Shown here piece by piece: positions 1 to 10,700 of a stretch of 33,150 bases of DNA. The position numbers were made by a program, and so were the translations under genes. Numbering within the stretch: position 1 is the first letter of the stretch; every line of letters begins with the position of its first letter. The stretch lies in assembly GCA_027600665.1 (NCBI GenBank), contig JADGJL010000194.1:1-33150 (forward strand), in the 5' to 3' direction. Source of the stretch: Irineochytrium annulatum. Lineage: Eukaryota > Chytridiomycota > Chytridiomycetes > Chytridiales > Chytridiaceae. The notes beneath the pieces are model-generated. The model did no database searches. It was given only the letters and a program-made list of their open reading frames with translations, and was not told where the DNA came from.

Positions 1-565
1 GTCCACCTGTGCCCCCTGCCCCCACCACCGCCGTTGCCACGTGCGGGTGTCCCGTACGCGTCGACGGTTGTGCCCTCGCCCGCATCGGTAAATGTGAAGG
101 CGAACGCGACGGCCACGATGGGCTTCGGCTGCGGGGCACGCACTGCGACGGGGGCCGCGACATCAAGCGCGGCCGCGCACCGATGCGAGCACCCTGGCTA
201 CCGGAAGACGTCCGGGCAGAAGACGGTGCTCAGGAGCCACCGTGTCCGGCAGGAGGAGACGCGGGAGTTCGTGTGCGGCGAGTGCGGTTGCGCATTCAGG
301 TGAGCGATAATGCTGCCTTTTCCCGTCCAAAACATCAATGTCTCTATGGCTAACAAAATGCTTTTTTTTTTTTCTTTTCCTTTTTAAACATAGGAGAAAG
401 CACGATCTCCAGCGGCATGCGCGGGCGCTGCATAGCAAGGAGCGGCCGTTCGCGTGTAAATACTGCCAAGCGCGATTCAGCCGAAGCGACGCGTTGAAGA
501 AGCACCTCGAATATGAAGTGAAGGTGCAAACAACAGCGCGACGATATCTCGATGAAGCGGCATAG
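1..565 (+). CDS. C2H2 zinc-finger protein, 3' end (5' end outside window)
   Basis: Two exons: 1-299 and 394-565. The intron 300-393 starts GTGAGC and ends in a long T-rich tract followed by ATAG. The spliced frame stays open from base 1 to the TAG at 563-565. The junction rebuilds a zinc finger: FVCGECGCAF from exon 1 joins RKHDLQRHARALH from exon 2, giving C-x2-C-x12-H-x4-H. A second finger follows (CKYCQARFSRSDALKKH) but has no second histidine; the chain ends LEYEVKVQ and about a dozen further residues. Upstream, around bases 178-250, a third finger-like stretch has Tyr and Gln where the second Cys and second His should be. The family consists of DNA-binding transcription regulators, with fingers near the C terminus in many fungal members. 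The target is unknown. The upstream start lies outside the window. Confidence 0.75.
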
Positions 566-647
566 ACTAGATCTTTCACGAATGGTGGTGATGCAGATGA
601 TGTTGTCTGGTCAAGCAAGACGGAAGAAGCCCACAATACATGATACA

Positions 648-657
648 TATAAAAAAA
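648..657 (+). promoter_or_regulatory. Probable TATA box of the two-TM protein gene
   Basis: TATAAAAAAA lies about 40 bases before the ATG at 697 and 80 bases after the stop of the zinc-finger gene. The position suits a core promoter with a very short leader. This is inferred from sequence and position only. Confidence 0.5.
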
Positions 658-696
658 GCCAGGCGGCCATTCCATCAGCCATCACAACACTTCACC

Positions 697-2076
697 ATGA
701 ACGCGCCTCCCGCTCAGGCCCCTCCAACAACCCGCCCTACCGTCACCTTCGGCCTCAACCTCGGCGGTGTCGGCATGAACTTCGGTGGAAGGACCGCTCA
801 TCGGCAACAGGCAAGGCCCAGCGTGCTGGGCGTGCCTATCGCCCTCGCGTAAGTGACCAGTTCTGTTGGAAAAAATCGTCCTGAAGTGTACTGATCGCCT
901 TTGGGCTTTCTTCCACTGACCAGGAGTACGGTCCAGCCCGTCGTCCAAGTCGCCGTGCCGGTAGCGCATAACACGGGGAAGCCTTGGAACGTGACGCGGG
1001 GCTGCGGGTACTGCGGTGCCTGGTTCCTCGTCCTGGTCCTGGGCGGGATAGTGTCGTGGCTTGTCCTTCCATGGACGGGTCAGGCGTCAGTGTTCACTGG
1101 GTTATCCTCGAGAACGTAGGGTTGAAGTGCCTGAACGTGTTGCAGTTCAACATACTAACATGAATTACAGCCTTGTCACCATCCCGACGCGCTACATCGA
1201 CCAAGTCACCATTCTGCAGAGCTCGACGAAGGTGTACGTCTTCCACAAAGCGCCACAGCTTGCCGACACGATTGTGATGCCGACCCGCCGCTTCAACTTC
1301 TCCAACGATGCCCTGCCGACGCTCGCCGACCGCCTCTCCTCTCCCGCTTCACGCTTCCCCTTGCCCGTCCCACCAATAAGCGACACCATCGGTCTCGTCA
1401 CCGTCTTCCAGCTCAACAGCGGGGGCCGCCTTTCCATCAATTTCACCCTGCCCAAACAGTTCACCTCGTCCGTCGCCGGCCGTGGCGTCGCCAACCTTGC
1501 GGTCCTCCACACGTCCGGGAACTCGATCCACCAAGTCGTCTACCGGTCGCACTCCACCGCGACCTCTTCCACCTCTTTGGCGAGTCCGGCTCCGTGAGCA
1601 TCGACGCGGTCCGCGACGGCTTTTACAGCGTCCACCTCTCCACGTCGAAACCCATCCGCGACGAGACGGACCGCGGCAGCATGACCATCGACGCCACGAC
1701 GCCCAGCTACGCCCTCTCCGACGCCGTCGACTCGTGCGACGTTCAGATGTCGTGCTCCTTTCACAACCGACCGATGCATCTCGTATTCGTCGCGAGCGAT
1801 AGCCTGACCGCGGTCACCGACAATTACGGCGTCGTCGCGTCGCGATACGACTCGCACGGGAAGGCGTGGATATACGGCACGTTCGGGTGGGTTCGGGGCG
1901 TGTCGCTGATGGTGCTGTTCGTATCGATGATCACGACGTGCTGCTGCGGCGTGTCGGTGATGGATGTCTACAGGGGCATCAGGTCGCAGGTGTCTCTGGC
2001 GGCCGCTGGTTACGCCGCTGTGCCGGGCGACGAGGAGGCTCTGCTCCCCGGGTATGAGGACGATGCGTCCCCGTGA
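697..2076 (+). CDS. Two-TM membrane protein of unknown function, probable frameshift
   Basis: Exons: 697-848, 924-1115 and 1171-2076. Intron 1 has GTAAGT and CAG; intron 2 has GTAGGG and ACAG with a perfect TACTAAC branch site near 1153. The chain starts with a Pro/Gly-rich, probably cytoplasmic tail of about 80 residues. A membrane helix follows (WFLVLVLGGIVSWLVLP), then a long region, probably extracellular, that ends before a second helix (VSLMVLFVSMITTCCCGV) and a short tail. The frame entered at 1171 stops at 1597, while the frame carrying the second half (open from before 1564 to 2076) differs by one base; both read like the same ectodomain. I see no usable intron between them, so a one-base loss near 1545-1560 is likely. 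I do not recognise the family. Confidence 0.6.
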
Positions 2077-2557
2077 AAGTTTCATAGAATATGCTTCATT
2101 TCTCTTATTTCATTTCTCAAGTTGATTTGTCTGCATTGACATTTATCTTTTACCACTCCGTCTTCGTTTGACAACGCTAAATATATATCTCTTAACTAAT
2201 TGTGCGAGCGCCTTCCTTTTGTATATTCAATACAGCGGTTTGCAAAGAACAGCAGAATGTCATTAACCAACTTGTTTTATCGCGAGAACAGTGGAGGAAC
2301 TGCTGATATATTATGGTAAATATGCAGTCGCCTTCCGCTAGTAAAAATCAGAATAGAACCTTGGTGTTCTCCCTTCCGCACCTAACTCTACAAAGAAAGC
2401 CGTTGCAACTTGAAGGCCCCCTCTAAATGTTGTTCCGTGCCATAGGAAACCTCCCTACCCCCTACCGACCCAAAAAGGAAGAAAAAGAAATGGAGTATCG
2501 CCGCCCTCAAACAGTGAAAAACAAAAAAACAACTGCATCGGTTTCTAAACGTCTCCT
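2077..2557. other. Convergent intergenic region, no gene seen
   Basis: This AT-rich stretch lies between the stop codons of two converging genes. It should hold both 3' untranslated regions and polyadenylation signals. I see no supported coding frame or structured RNA in it. Confidence 0.6.
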
Positions 2558-4517
2558 CTATCCACTATATGACCTTTCTGATGATCTAATAAAAACCCGT
2601 CCCTTCACTTTGTGCGCGTACCCTACACGCCCACCCTCGACCGACACGGCTCTCCTCCTCATCCCCTCCACCTTCGCAACCGCCCACCCAACAACCCCAA
2701 CGCTCCTTGACCTCCTCCACGTCCTTTCACTGCACACCATGCGCGCCTCGTCATCACCAACAGTGTTCCAAACATGACCCTGCTGCTCATCCTCCATCCC
2801 ACCCTGGCTAACCGGCGCCGAAACCCCCTCCCTCATCAACCCCCTAACGACCCTGCCGTGCCCCGCCATCAGCACCACGTGCAAAGCCGGCACCACCCAC
2901 GGCGCCCATTGGACCACCTCGCGCATCCACGCGCCGGCGTCGTCGTGGCTCGCCGTCGGGGTGCACGCGGGGGGCATGGTGAGCGAGAGCGCGAGCGTGA
3001 GGCTCTGCAGCGTCGCCGAGGTGACGGCGATGAGGATCAGGTGGGTGCGCGCGAGGAGGTGCCGGCGCAGGGCGGAGAGCGTGCGTGCGGACATGGGCTC
3101 GCGGGTCGGTGGCGGTGGGGAGATGCGGAGGTGTTGTGCGTCGGGCTCGGCGGCGGAGGCGATGCGCGGGGACCGGGGGGCGAAGGTGAACCAGGAGCTG
3201 CGACGGGTGACTTGTGCGGGCGCGTCGGTGACGTCGTCGTCGAAGTTGACGACGTGGTTGCTGTCGATGGATGTGGTGGTGGTCGCCGTGAGGTCGACGT
3301 GGGTATCTGTCGAGGTGAATGAGGGCATCCAGGGGAGGGATGGGACCCATGAGAGCTGACGACGGGTTGTGGGGGGGTTGAAGATGGGTAGGATGGCTTC
3401 GGCGCCGTGCTTCAACTTGGTGGAGCGGCGCTTGCAGGTGATGTGACGGCTTCCAGGAGTGGAAACGTCGGTGGCGCTGGAGGTGCGGCGGTGGGTCTCG
3501 ATGCCCATTGTCTCGCGCAGCGTTTCGCCCAGATAACGCTTGGTTTGAATTATCTTGTTCAAAACTGTGGGGGTTGGGGAGGTGGAGTTAGAAATTTGTT
3601 GTGCTTGAGTTATATAACACTGCGTCTCGCCGTCCCTTCATGCGCCTCCGTCCTTTAACACTTACCAACGAACGCGGCCCACGTGTCCCAGATGATCAGC
3701 GCTATGTTCCAACCTCCAACAATGGCAGCCTGCGCAATCTCTAAGCTTGCTCCGTCCCTGCTAGCATGTCCTACGTGGAAATCGGCTAGGCACTCCTCAG
3801 CCGCAACGGCGGACCAACCCCACCAAGATGTGACGTCCAGCCAGCCCGAGACGCCGGCGTCGGTGAAGTCAATGCGGTAGCCTTGGTACGCCGTGAAGCC
3901 GAGGACGGCGAGGCCCGCAGTGATGACGACGGAAAGGACGATGCGGAGGAGTAATTCTGGTGTGAAGCGGAGGGAGGCGTTGAGGAGCGAGAGCCTTGTG
4001 TGAGACCCGGCAAAGTAAACCTGCAAGACGTGGGGAATCATGGTGAGCAGGGTTAGTTAAATCTAGTCCTCTTCTCCCAACGCGGAGGCAGCATGAGGGA
4101 TCATCCGCCGTCATGGTCTTCCGTCCAATATCTTGTACCCCCTTCCCGTCGCTCCCTTCATTTCCCCTCTCCCACTTTCCTCCCCTCTCCCCATCAGGGG
4201 CCTCGTCCCCTTCCCCTCATGTCATCGCAAAACCAAACACTCACGATGGTAAACAGTATCCAAACCAGCCTAGCCGCGTACAGAAAGCCCCTCGCATCCA
4301 CGAATCTGTCGATCTCCGCACCAGACGCCGCGGCCAGCCCCAAAGCGGCCCAGAGGAGGAGGGCGCCGTGCGAGACAGCCGAGAGGACGAGGACGGCCGA
4401 GGTGCGGGGATGGCGACGAATTTGTAGAAGCGAGCGCGTGAGGGAGTGTGAGAGCGCGAGGACGGGGATGGCCGTCAGCGCGATGCCGACGATGGGGTCG
4501 GGGCTTGCGGTGTGCAT
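2558..4517 (-). CDS. Seven-TM receptor-like membrane protein (GPCR-like layout)
   Basis: Exons on the minus strand: 4517-4245, 4020-3666 and 3564-2558, 544 residues. Donors are GTGAGT and GTAAGT; both acceptors follow a CTAAC branch site. Seven hydrophobic segments can be counted: near residues 10-25 (IVGIALTAIPVLAL), 40-62 (LVLSAVSHGALLLWAALGLA), 80-95, 110-130 (LLRIVLSVVITAGLAVLGF), 185-207 (GGWNIALIIWDTWAAFV), 380-405 (THLILIAVTSATLQSLTLAL) and 425-445 (WAPWVVPALHVVLM). A hydrophilic loop of roughly 170 residues lies between segments five and six, and the C-terminal tail is basic. This is the layout of a G-protein-coupled receptor with a long third inner loop, but I see no family signature such as DRY or NPxxY, so the class is inference. 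An in-frame ATG at 4646 is an alternative start. Confidence 0.6.
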
Positions 4518-5194
4518 GGTCGCAGATGATACAGGTTGTTGAAGGGTGAAGTTCGGAGGATTGGTGGCGGTTGTAGATAGAGGCAGTCGATGGTATAGGC
4601 TGAGGTCAGCTCGGGGGCGCGAGGTATGAAGTAGCGCGTCGTCCACTGAGACTGAGTGTCAAATTGTGAAGGGAGGACGGGAGATCTGCATGGCAAATCT
4701 TTGTCATCGACAGGGACATCTGGGGGTTCTCGTTTCTGGTTCAATGCCTGACCTCTCTTTCTTTGATGCATCTTCCTTCGTTATTTATTTGCGAGGTCGC
4801 GAATCCTTCAGCGTCTGGGTTCCTCTGCGAGCACGCGAGTCAGCAAATACATCCCATGGTGGACCCGACTTTGACGAACACAGGATGTTGTTTACTTCGC
4901 GATCTGACGCGCCATTTTAAGCGGTAAGGCCCTTAACACTGAACAAAGGAAGAAGGGCAACCATATCCAAGCTGCAAACCCCTTTGAAATAATCGTTTAA
5001 TTTATTATGAGCAACGCGAACAAATATGCTCAGAGCATTTTTATTCGTAGCTATTAGTCAATCTGAAGCTACCAGTAGAATCCTTCGTCAAGCTACCCAC
5101 ATGAAAATTCATCAACTTGATATCCAATCATAGAAAAGAGGAGTGACTAAAATAATGGCGCCATGTTGCCATCATGTAATCGTACTGACAACAG
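4518..5194. other. Intergenic region, no gene seen
   Basis: This holds the upstream region of the seven-TM gene and the downstream region of the first cysteine-rich protein gene. An 84-codon plus-strand frame at 4666-4920 has no recognisable content and is probably chance. Confidence 0.5.
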
Positions 5195-5658
5195 TTAAGG
5201 GCAGATCTTCTGGGGGCAGTGGAGACCGCAGCAGTCGCCCCTGAACTGGCAGGAGTTCATGCAGGCGCACCAGGTCATGCCGCCGGTGCAGCCGTTGGCC
5301 GGGCAGGTGACGACGGGCGGGATCACGTTGGTCACGGTCGTGGCCGTGTAGGTCGTGACGGGGACGTACGAGACCGTCGTCGTGGTGATGGCGGGGGTCC
5401 TGTAACGTGGTGGTTGGCGCGGTCAGCGACGTGCAATGAACAAGCAAGGCTTTTTTTCCCGATCGTTCACCAACACGGAGGAGATGACGAAAAAACTTAC
5501 AAAGTCGTGCAGGTGGCCGCTGTTAATCGCGGTTGACAGGGTGGTGATATCGGGATGGGTTAGCGAATGTGATCAACAGCCGCATCAGCGATGAGATACT
5601 TACAGGCCGAAGCGGCGAAGGCAAGGACGGCGGAGACGGCGGCGACGGAGAACTTCAT
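5195..5658 (-). CDS. Small secreted cysteine-rich protein, copy A
   Basis: Exons on the minus strand: 5658-5604, a 19-nt exon 5519-5501, and 5399-5195; 92 residues. Introns are 84 and 101 nt, both with GTAAGT donors. The chain begins with a signal peptide (MKFSVAAVSAVLAFAASASA). A Thr/Val-rich segment follows (LTPAITTTTVSYVPVTTY and on), then PPVVTCPAN and a cysteine-dense C terminus including CTGGMTWCACMNSC, DCCG and a final KICP. The mature part has ten cysteines, enough for five disulfides. It is clearly related to the gene at 7147-7511: start, splice junction into LTPA, PPVVTCPAN, CTGG-xx-WCAC-xx-SC and DCCG all line up. The function is unknown; a cell-wall or extracellular role is inferred from the signal peptide and the Thr-rich stalk. 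Confidence 0.8.
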
Positions 5659-5722
5659 TGTGAGATGAGGTGCGATGAGGTTGGGCTTCCAGGCTGAACG
5701 TCAGGGAGCGCGCCTTCACCCG

Positions 5723-5730
5723 GTTTTATA
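5723..5730 (-). promoter_or_regulatory. TATA box of secreted protein copy A
   Basis: On the minus strand this reads TATAAAAC, 65 bases before the ATG at 5658. Its spacing is similar to that of the matching element of copy B, which supports it as the core promoter. Confidence 0.55.
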
Positions 5731-5809
5731 GCTGCTAGGGGTGTAATCGTGGCAACAACGCGTGGCCAGATCGGATACAGGGCGGTCATCCGAGATAATG
5801 CATGCTTCG

Positions 5810-5821
5810 TGCAGTGCAGTG
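5810..5821. repeat. TGCAG/CACTG repeat upstream of copy A
   Basis: TGCAGTGCAGTG lies about 150 bases before the copy A start codon, with a further CTGCACTGC at about 5833-5841. A closely similar repeat lies about 170 bases before copy B. It may be a shared regulatory element or chance. Confidence 0.35.
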
Positions 5822-7146
5822 TAAAAGAGCTTCTGCACTGCTTCCTGCGTTGGCGGGTGCCCCGCACTTTATGCGCGAGGGCCAGCTTTGACAATTCATA
5901 GCTGGTGTGACGTTCCGAATGAAATCAGCCTTCGATATGATCACAAAAGTGCGGCTTCGTCGTTATCAGGACGCAATAACACCGGCATGGGTGGGCTCAT
6001 CTCGGCTTTTCTCATCGAACCTCGACTTAGTGTTTATGTGCACTATCGGGAGTGCGGGACGAGGAAGGGAGGTGGAAGGGCCGATGAATTCCGTAGGACA
6101 AATGATTTCTGGCTTTAAACGCAGTTGGAAGTACGGCAACCCTCGCGATCCAGCAGCATCATACATCACATCATCTTCGCTTTCCCCGAGCGTGGCGATG
6201 CGAGTGGGAAGGCGCGTGGGAGGATCTAGCGGGTTTGGGATTATGTTCAAGGGACTAGTAGGCCGGCGCGAGTCAGAAGACCGGTGTGGGTGCAGTTTAA
6301 ACCTTGGCGACGCCAATCGCAATTTTCGCATCAGCTCCGGGTTCACATCGGAGTCAGCCGTGGCCAGCGGGGATGGATGTGGGATTAGTGGTTGCGGTTT
6401 GCTGTCACCGCTGCGGAAAGTGGTGATATAGGGCGGCTAACGTGCGTACCGAGGGCTGCGAAAAGTGTCGGAGCAAGTGACGAATGAGGCATTTCATTTC
6501 GAAGGCCACTGCGGTTGCGCTCGATTCGTGTGGATGGCGGAGACGACTGCAGCAACCTCGCATTTGCGCCGCGGATTGGTCGACGGTTGGGGCAACTTGC
6601 ATGAAGAGGTGACAGCGGTTCGTAGACACCGCTGCCGCCGCTGACCTATTGCATCTGCGACGTCGCCGTTAAAGGACACGGCTGCCAGGAGGATGATGAA
6701 AGATGTTTATGACCGCTCATGAGCATTAGTTGTTTCATTGCTTGTGAGGTTTTCCTGCCGACTCATTTCTTCTTATTTACCGCTGGCTTGTTGCTGACTA
6801 GGGTCCTTTTGGGGGCGTCGAAATGAGGTACGCATTGGGTTGACTGAGGTAGGGATTGTGCGCTACTAAAGGTGAACGTAGTGTATAATAACTCACACAT
6901 ACAATGCCATCCAAATCCAAAGAATCACCTGTATGCGAAACCGAGAAAGGCTCAAGAGTTGCAAGCACAGCAATACTGGAACTCTGATTTATTTTGCAGC
7001 CATTGATTGACCACCATTCACTCCGGCCGCAATGTAATCACCAACTCGATCGTTGCAATCATAGAAACAACATGGAAGGAGGGCAGGGCATGGCCTTTTA
7101 CAGAAGCCATTCCATTCGGCACACGAGGCTCAAGAAAAACAATCAA
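5822..7146. other. Region between the two secreted-protein genes, one doubtful frame
   Basis: No gene can be supported with confidence. On the minus strand a frame runs from about 6433 to 5966 without ATG near its 5' end. It contains DVNPELMRKLRLASPRF and later GESEDDVMYDAAGSRG, which look more protein-like than random sequence. A possible acceptor (TTCCGCAG) precedes it near 6412, but I could not find a matching first exon in phase. The overlapping plus-strand frame 5907-6431 is an equally long alternative. Bases 6680-7146 show nothing beyond the probable 3' untranslated region of copy B. Confidence 0.25.
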
Positions 7147-7511
7147 TCACTGGCAGAACTTGACCGCGCACATCTTGCCACAGCAATCGATTGGGAGCTC
7201 GCAAGACTTCAGGCATGCGCACCACTTCGTACCTCCCGTGCAGATGCCCGGAGGGTTCGCGGGGCACGTGACCACGGGAGGAACGACGGCCGTCACGGTC
7301 GTAGGGTTGTACACGACGGACGTGACGGTCGTCGCGACCATCGAGACGGTGGTCGTGGTCTGGGCAGGGGTGCTGTGGTGGGAAGGGGGGATATTTGGAT
7401 TAGCGACGAGCCAGATTGCGAGAGGGATTCGACTGACAGGGTGGTGCAGGTGGCAGAAGCGCCCGACGCGAGCGCGAGGACGGCGGCAACGGCGGCAAAG
7501 GAGAACTTCAT
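7147..7511 (-). CDS. Small secreted cysteine-rich protein, copy B
   Basis: Exons on the minus strand: 7511-7438 and 7372-7147, 99 residues. The intron 7437-7373 has a GTCAGT donor and ends CCACAG. The signal peptide is MKFSFAAVAAVLALASGASA, followed by TCTTLTPAQTTTTVS, a Thr/Val-rich stalk, PPVVTCPAN and a cysteine-dense tail with CTGGTKWCACLKSC and DCCG. The mature chain has ten cysteines in the same order as copy A, with a few more residues between the second and third. Copy A has an extra intron inside the signal-peptide region that this copy lacks, while the intron before LTPA is shared in position and phase. The two are dispersed tandem paralogues in the same orientation. The family is not recognised. 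Confidence 0.82.
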
Positions 7512-7586
7512 TGCGTGGATGTGGAGGTGGATGAGGGAAGTGTGGGCGAGATGAGGTGTCGATGTGGGCTGCAGAAGCCTCGTCGC

Positions 7587-7596
7587 GTTTTTTATA
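7587..7596 (-). promoter_or_regulatory. TATA box of secreted protein copy B
   Basis: On the minus strand this reads TATAAAAAAC, about 76 bases before the ATG at 7511. It lies in the short gap between this gene and the 3' end of IFT121. Confidence 0.55.
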
Positions 7597-7598
7597 CA

Positions 7599-7698
7599 TG
7601 CAACAATGCAACATGCAACAACGGTGCAACCGACGGGTCTCGCATGTCTCGCATGTCCGACCGGGATCGAAAGTGCCTGCTCACTGCACTGCACTGCA
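7599..7698. repeat. Short repeats in the promoter of copy B
   Basis: Four copies of TGCAAC (7599, 7607, 7614 and 7625; GTTGCA on the coding strand) sit directly upstream of the TATA box. A tandem 9-mer TCTCGCATG follows at about 7638-7655, and then CACTGCACTGCACTGCA at about 7682-7698. The density in 100 bases is unusual for this window and suggests binding-site clusters, though slippage repeats are possible. Confidence 0.45.
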
Positions 7699-7786
7699 CG
7701 CCATGTTACACAAGCGCACTCAATCCGAATTCCCGGGTCTATTGCTCTGGGCTCTATCATTGTTCATTACATAATATACATGTGAA

Positions 7787-10700
7787 CTACAGGAGGGAAT
7801 GGCACTATCAAGAAGGACACGTTAGAGAGTTGCACACATTGCAAGAAAGGAAGAAAGAAACTCACAAGTGGGCAGCACGCCAGCCCCGATATCTCGCTCT
7901 CAATGGCCCGGTGCTTGCACACGTGGCACATGAAGTGGATCGACTCGTAGATTGGCCGTCCAGAGACGATGCAGGTTGGGAAGGAGAAGTGGCAGCTGGC
8001 GCAGAAGGAATCCCCGTCCTGGATGTAACTCGCGCAGTTGGTGCAGGTGATGTCAAGCGCCTTCGGGTCGTTGGGTGGAAACCTGTGTTACCGTATGGTT
8101 GAGCAAGAAAGAAACAAACCACGACGGTTAAATGCAAAAGAAGAGGTGGCCTCACTTGGTGAAGATGGAGAGTGCAAGGTTTTCAAACTGTTCTCGCTCT
8201 TGGTCGGAGATGTCCGGAAGGGCCTCGAGCTTGATGAAGGCGGTGGAGCAGACGCCAAAGTGACTGTCGTGGAAGCTGATGAGCGCCACGAGGGCGTTGA
8301 TGATCTTGGCGTCGATGATGTCTTCGTAGTTCCGTAGATGAACAGCCTGCAGTGAGAAAAACAGAACAGAACGGATGAGTGAGATGTCACCTCCAAGCGA
8401 CCATTTACGTACGGTCTTTAAAGCCCCTGGTACGTTCCCGGAGTAGAACTGGCGCTGGGCGAGGAGGTAGAAGTGATAAGCTTCGGCGCCGCGCCAGACG
8501 TTGTCGAGGAACTTGCTATCCTCGTTGTTTTTCCTGTCCTCGGCTAGAAGACCATCGAGGGCAGAGACCTCCTGCTCAGCAAGTATTGCAAGGTAAGACT
8601 AAATCTGGAAAAAAAAGAATTCAAATGACTTACCCCCAATCGATTTCCTTTGTGCTGCTTGTTGAGTTGGTGGTATCTCTCGACCTCGAGAGCAGCGAGA
8701 ACGTAAAACTTCTTTACCTTCAACGAATTCTTGCCGGTCTTAGCCGCTTCTTCCGCCAGCTAATTCGAGAAAGATAGTAAGGATTGCTGACGCTAGTACG
8801 GAAACATTTCGGCGTACCTCATACAGAAGCCTGGCTGACTTTTGGCAGTAGTTTGCTTTCCGGTAGAGCTCGATCGCGCTCATTATCTTCTGTTTCTCGA
8901 GAAGATAGGAAGCGTATGTCGCGAGAAGAGCCTCGATGCCTAAAGAGAGATTGAAGGCCGAGTAAGTCCCGGCGAATGTTGTAAGCAATCCAACTCCAAA
9001 CCTTGAAACTTGTGAGCTTCCGCAAGCTCAACGGCCGTATTCCACTTGTTCAAATGTACACAAGTGTCGATGGCGGACTTGACGTCGTTCGCTTTTAAAA
9101 ACGCTGTAACCGCTTGATCGCAAAGGCCGACTGTGACAAACTTTCTTGCCACATTCAGCAGGAGCGGGCTCGTCTCAGAGAGGGAAAACATAATCTTCTC
9201 CAAACTCTCAAAGTCCTCGGTGACATAGTAACACTCGAGCAGTCGCTCGATATTCCGCCCCTGAGCATAGTAGGTAACAGCTTGAGCCCTAAAATCATAT
9301 CGTTACTCACAGATATGTTCGCGACTCTGCAGAGTCAATGAACGTACCACTTCTGTCGGTCATAGTAGTAATCCCCGATGGAGTTCCACGCGCGCTCAAG
9401 GAGAACGTCGTCACCTGATCCGCCGCCGGACCTAATCAATTGCACGACCCTGAACCAGTCGCCAAGCCGGATCCGGAGGTCGACCGCGAGGTCTTTCCGG
9501 TCCAGCTCGAGGTAAAGCCGCTCCGCCACGTCGTAGTGGGAGAAGTAGGCCGCGACCTCCGCACGTTGTTTTTGAGCGTCCTGTAAAGATAATTAGCACA
9601 ACCTGAAAAATTAATACGCAGTGTGATACGTACGTCGAGCTTCTGGAGCTTTTTGACGAACTGTAGACCGCCGTAGTCAAGACATCTGATGAAGGCCTTT
9701 TGGGCGATTGGGAAGTCGAGTGCGTCAAGAGCGGCGTCCGCCACCAGCCTCCACAGTCTTGGATGCGGGTTATCTTCGACGAATTGCAGACCGTCGGCAA
9801 GACCGACTTGCCCGAGGATATCTAGAAAACGGATCATTACACCACGTTGAGTGATGGCAAACGACGAAAATATGATGACGTTTGCTTACTTCTCGTGTCG
9901 CGCAGCGATTTTGAGTCGATGTTGAGCATATACTCTTTTGAAGGTGATTCGGGCTGTTTAAAAATCTCGTCGAGAAGAATGGCCTTGATTTGAAGGTTGT
10001 CGAATGAGCATACATCTGAAGTATTTTTCGATTAGTGAAGACGCCTCTACGTCGATGAAAATGATTACATCCGGAGCTTGTTATTGGCTCTTCGGGGTCA
10101 AGATTCCTGAAGACGTACATTCTCGTCTTTTCCATTGCCGCAAAGAGCTCAGGATTGTCCGTAGCCCTGTCATTACACGCCACCGTTATTCAAGTGCAGT
10201 CGTCATAAATTTTAAAATGAGACCCTCACCAGTGCACATCCCACACATCCTTCCTCTCAAACTCCAGAAATTTCCCCTCCGCATCCACCTTCGCAGCCCC
10301 GGTTGAGATAACTAGATTTCCTTTCTTTGCGAGCTCGAACAACTTCAGAAGGCCAGTCGAGTCCAATATCGCAAGCCGAGTACTGTTGCAGTTGAGGGAA
10401 ATGGCGAACGGGCGGAGTGGCGTCTGGTACTTGGATTCGACTTGGAGGTTCGGAATGGATAGCTGGACGAGCGCGCCGCTCTGCCGCCCAATGATGAGGA
10501 CCGTCTCCGATGCCGTAATAGATAAGATCGGATCTGATGTTGGCCTGGCAAAGAAATTAGCAGTGACGATAACAACAACGGGATGCCTACTTCTTCTTCT
10601 TCAGGTCGGCTATGCTTAAAGCGTCTTGTGTCGAGTCGGGGATATCGTCGATGTGAAATACCTTCTCTCTGAAATCGCGTCTCTTCGTAGCTAAAGTCAA

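Noticed and set aside
2774..3359. Plus-strand His/Arg- and Gly-rich frames
   Set aside because: They are opposite exon 3 of the seven-TM gene and have no independent support.
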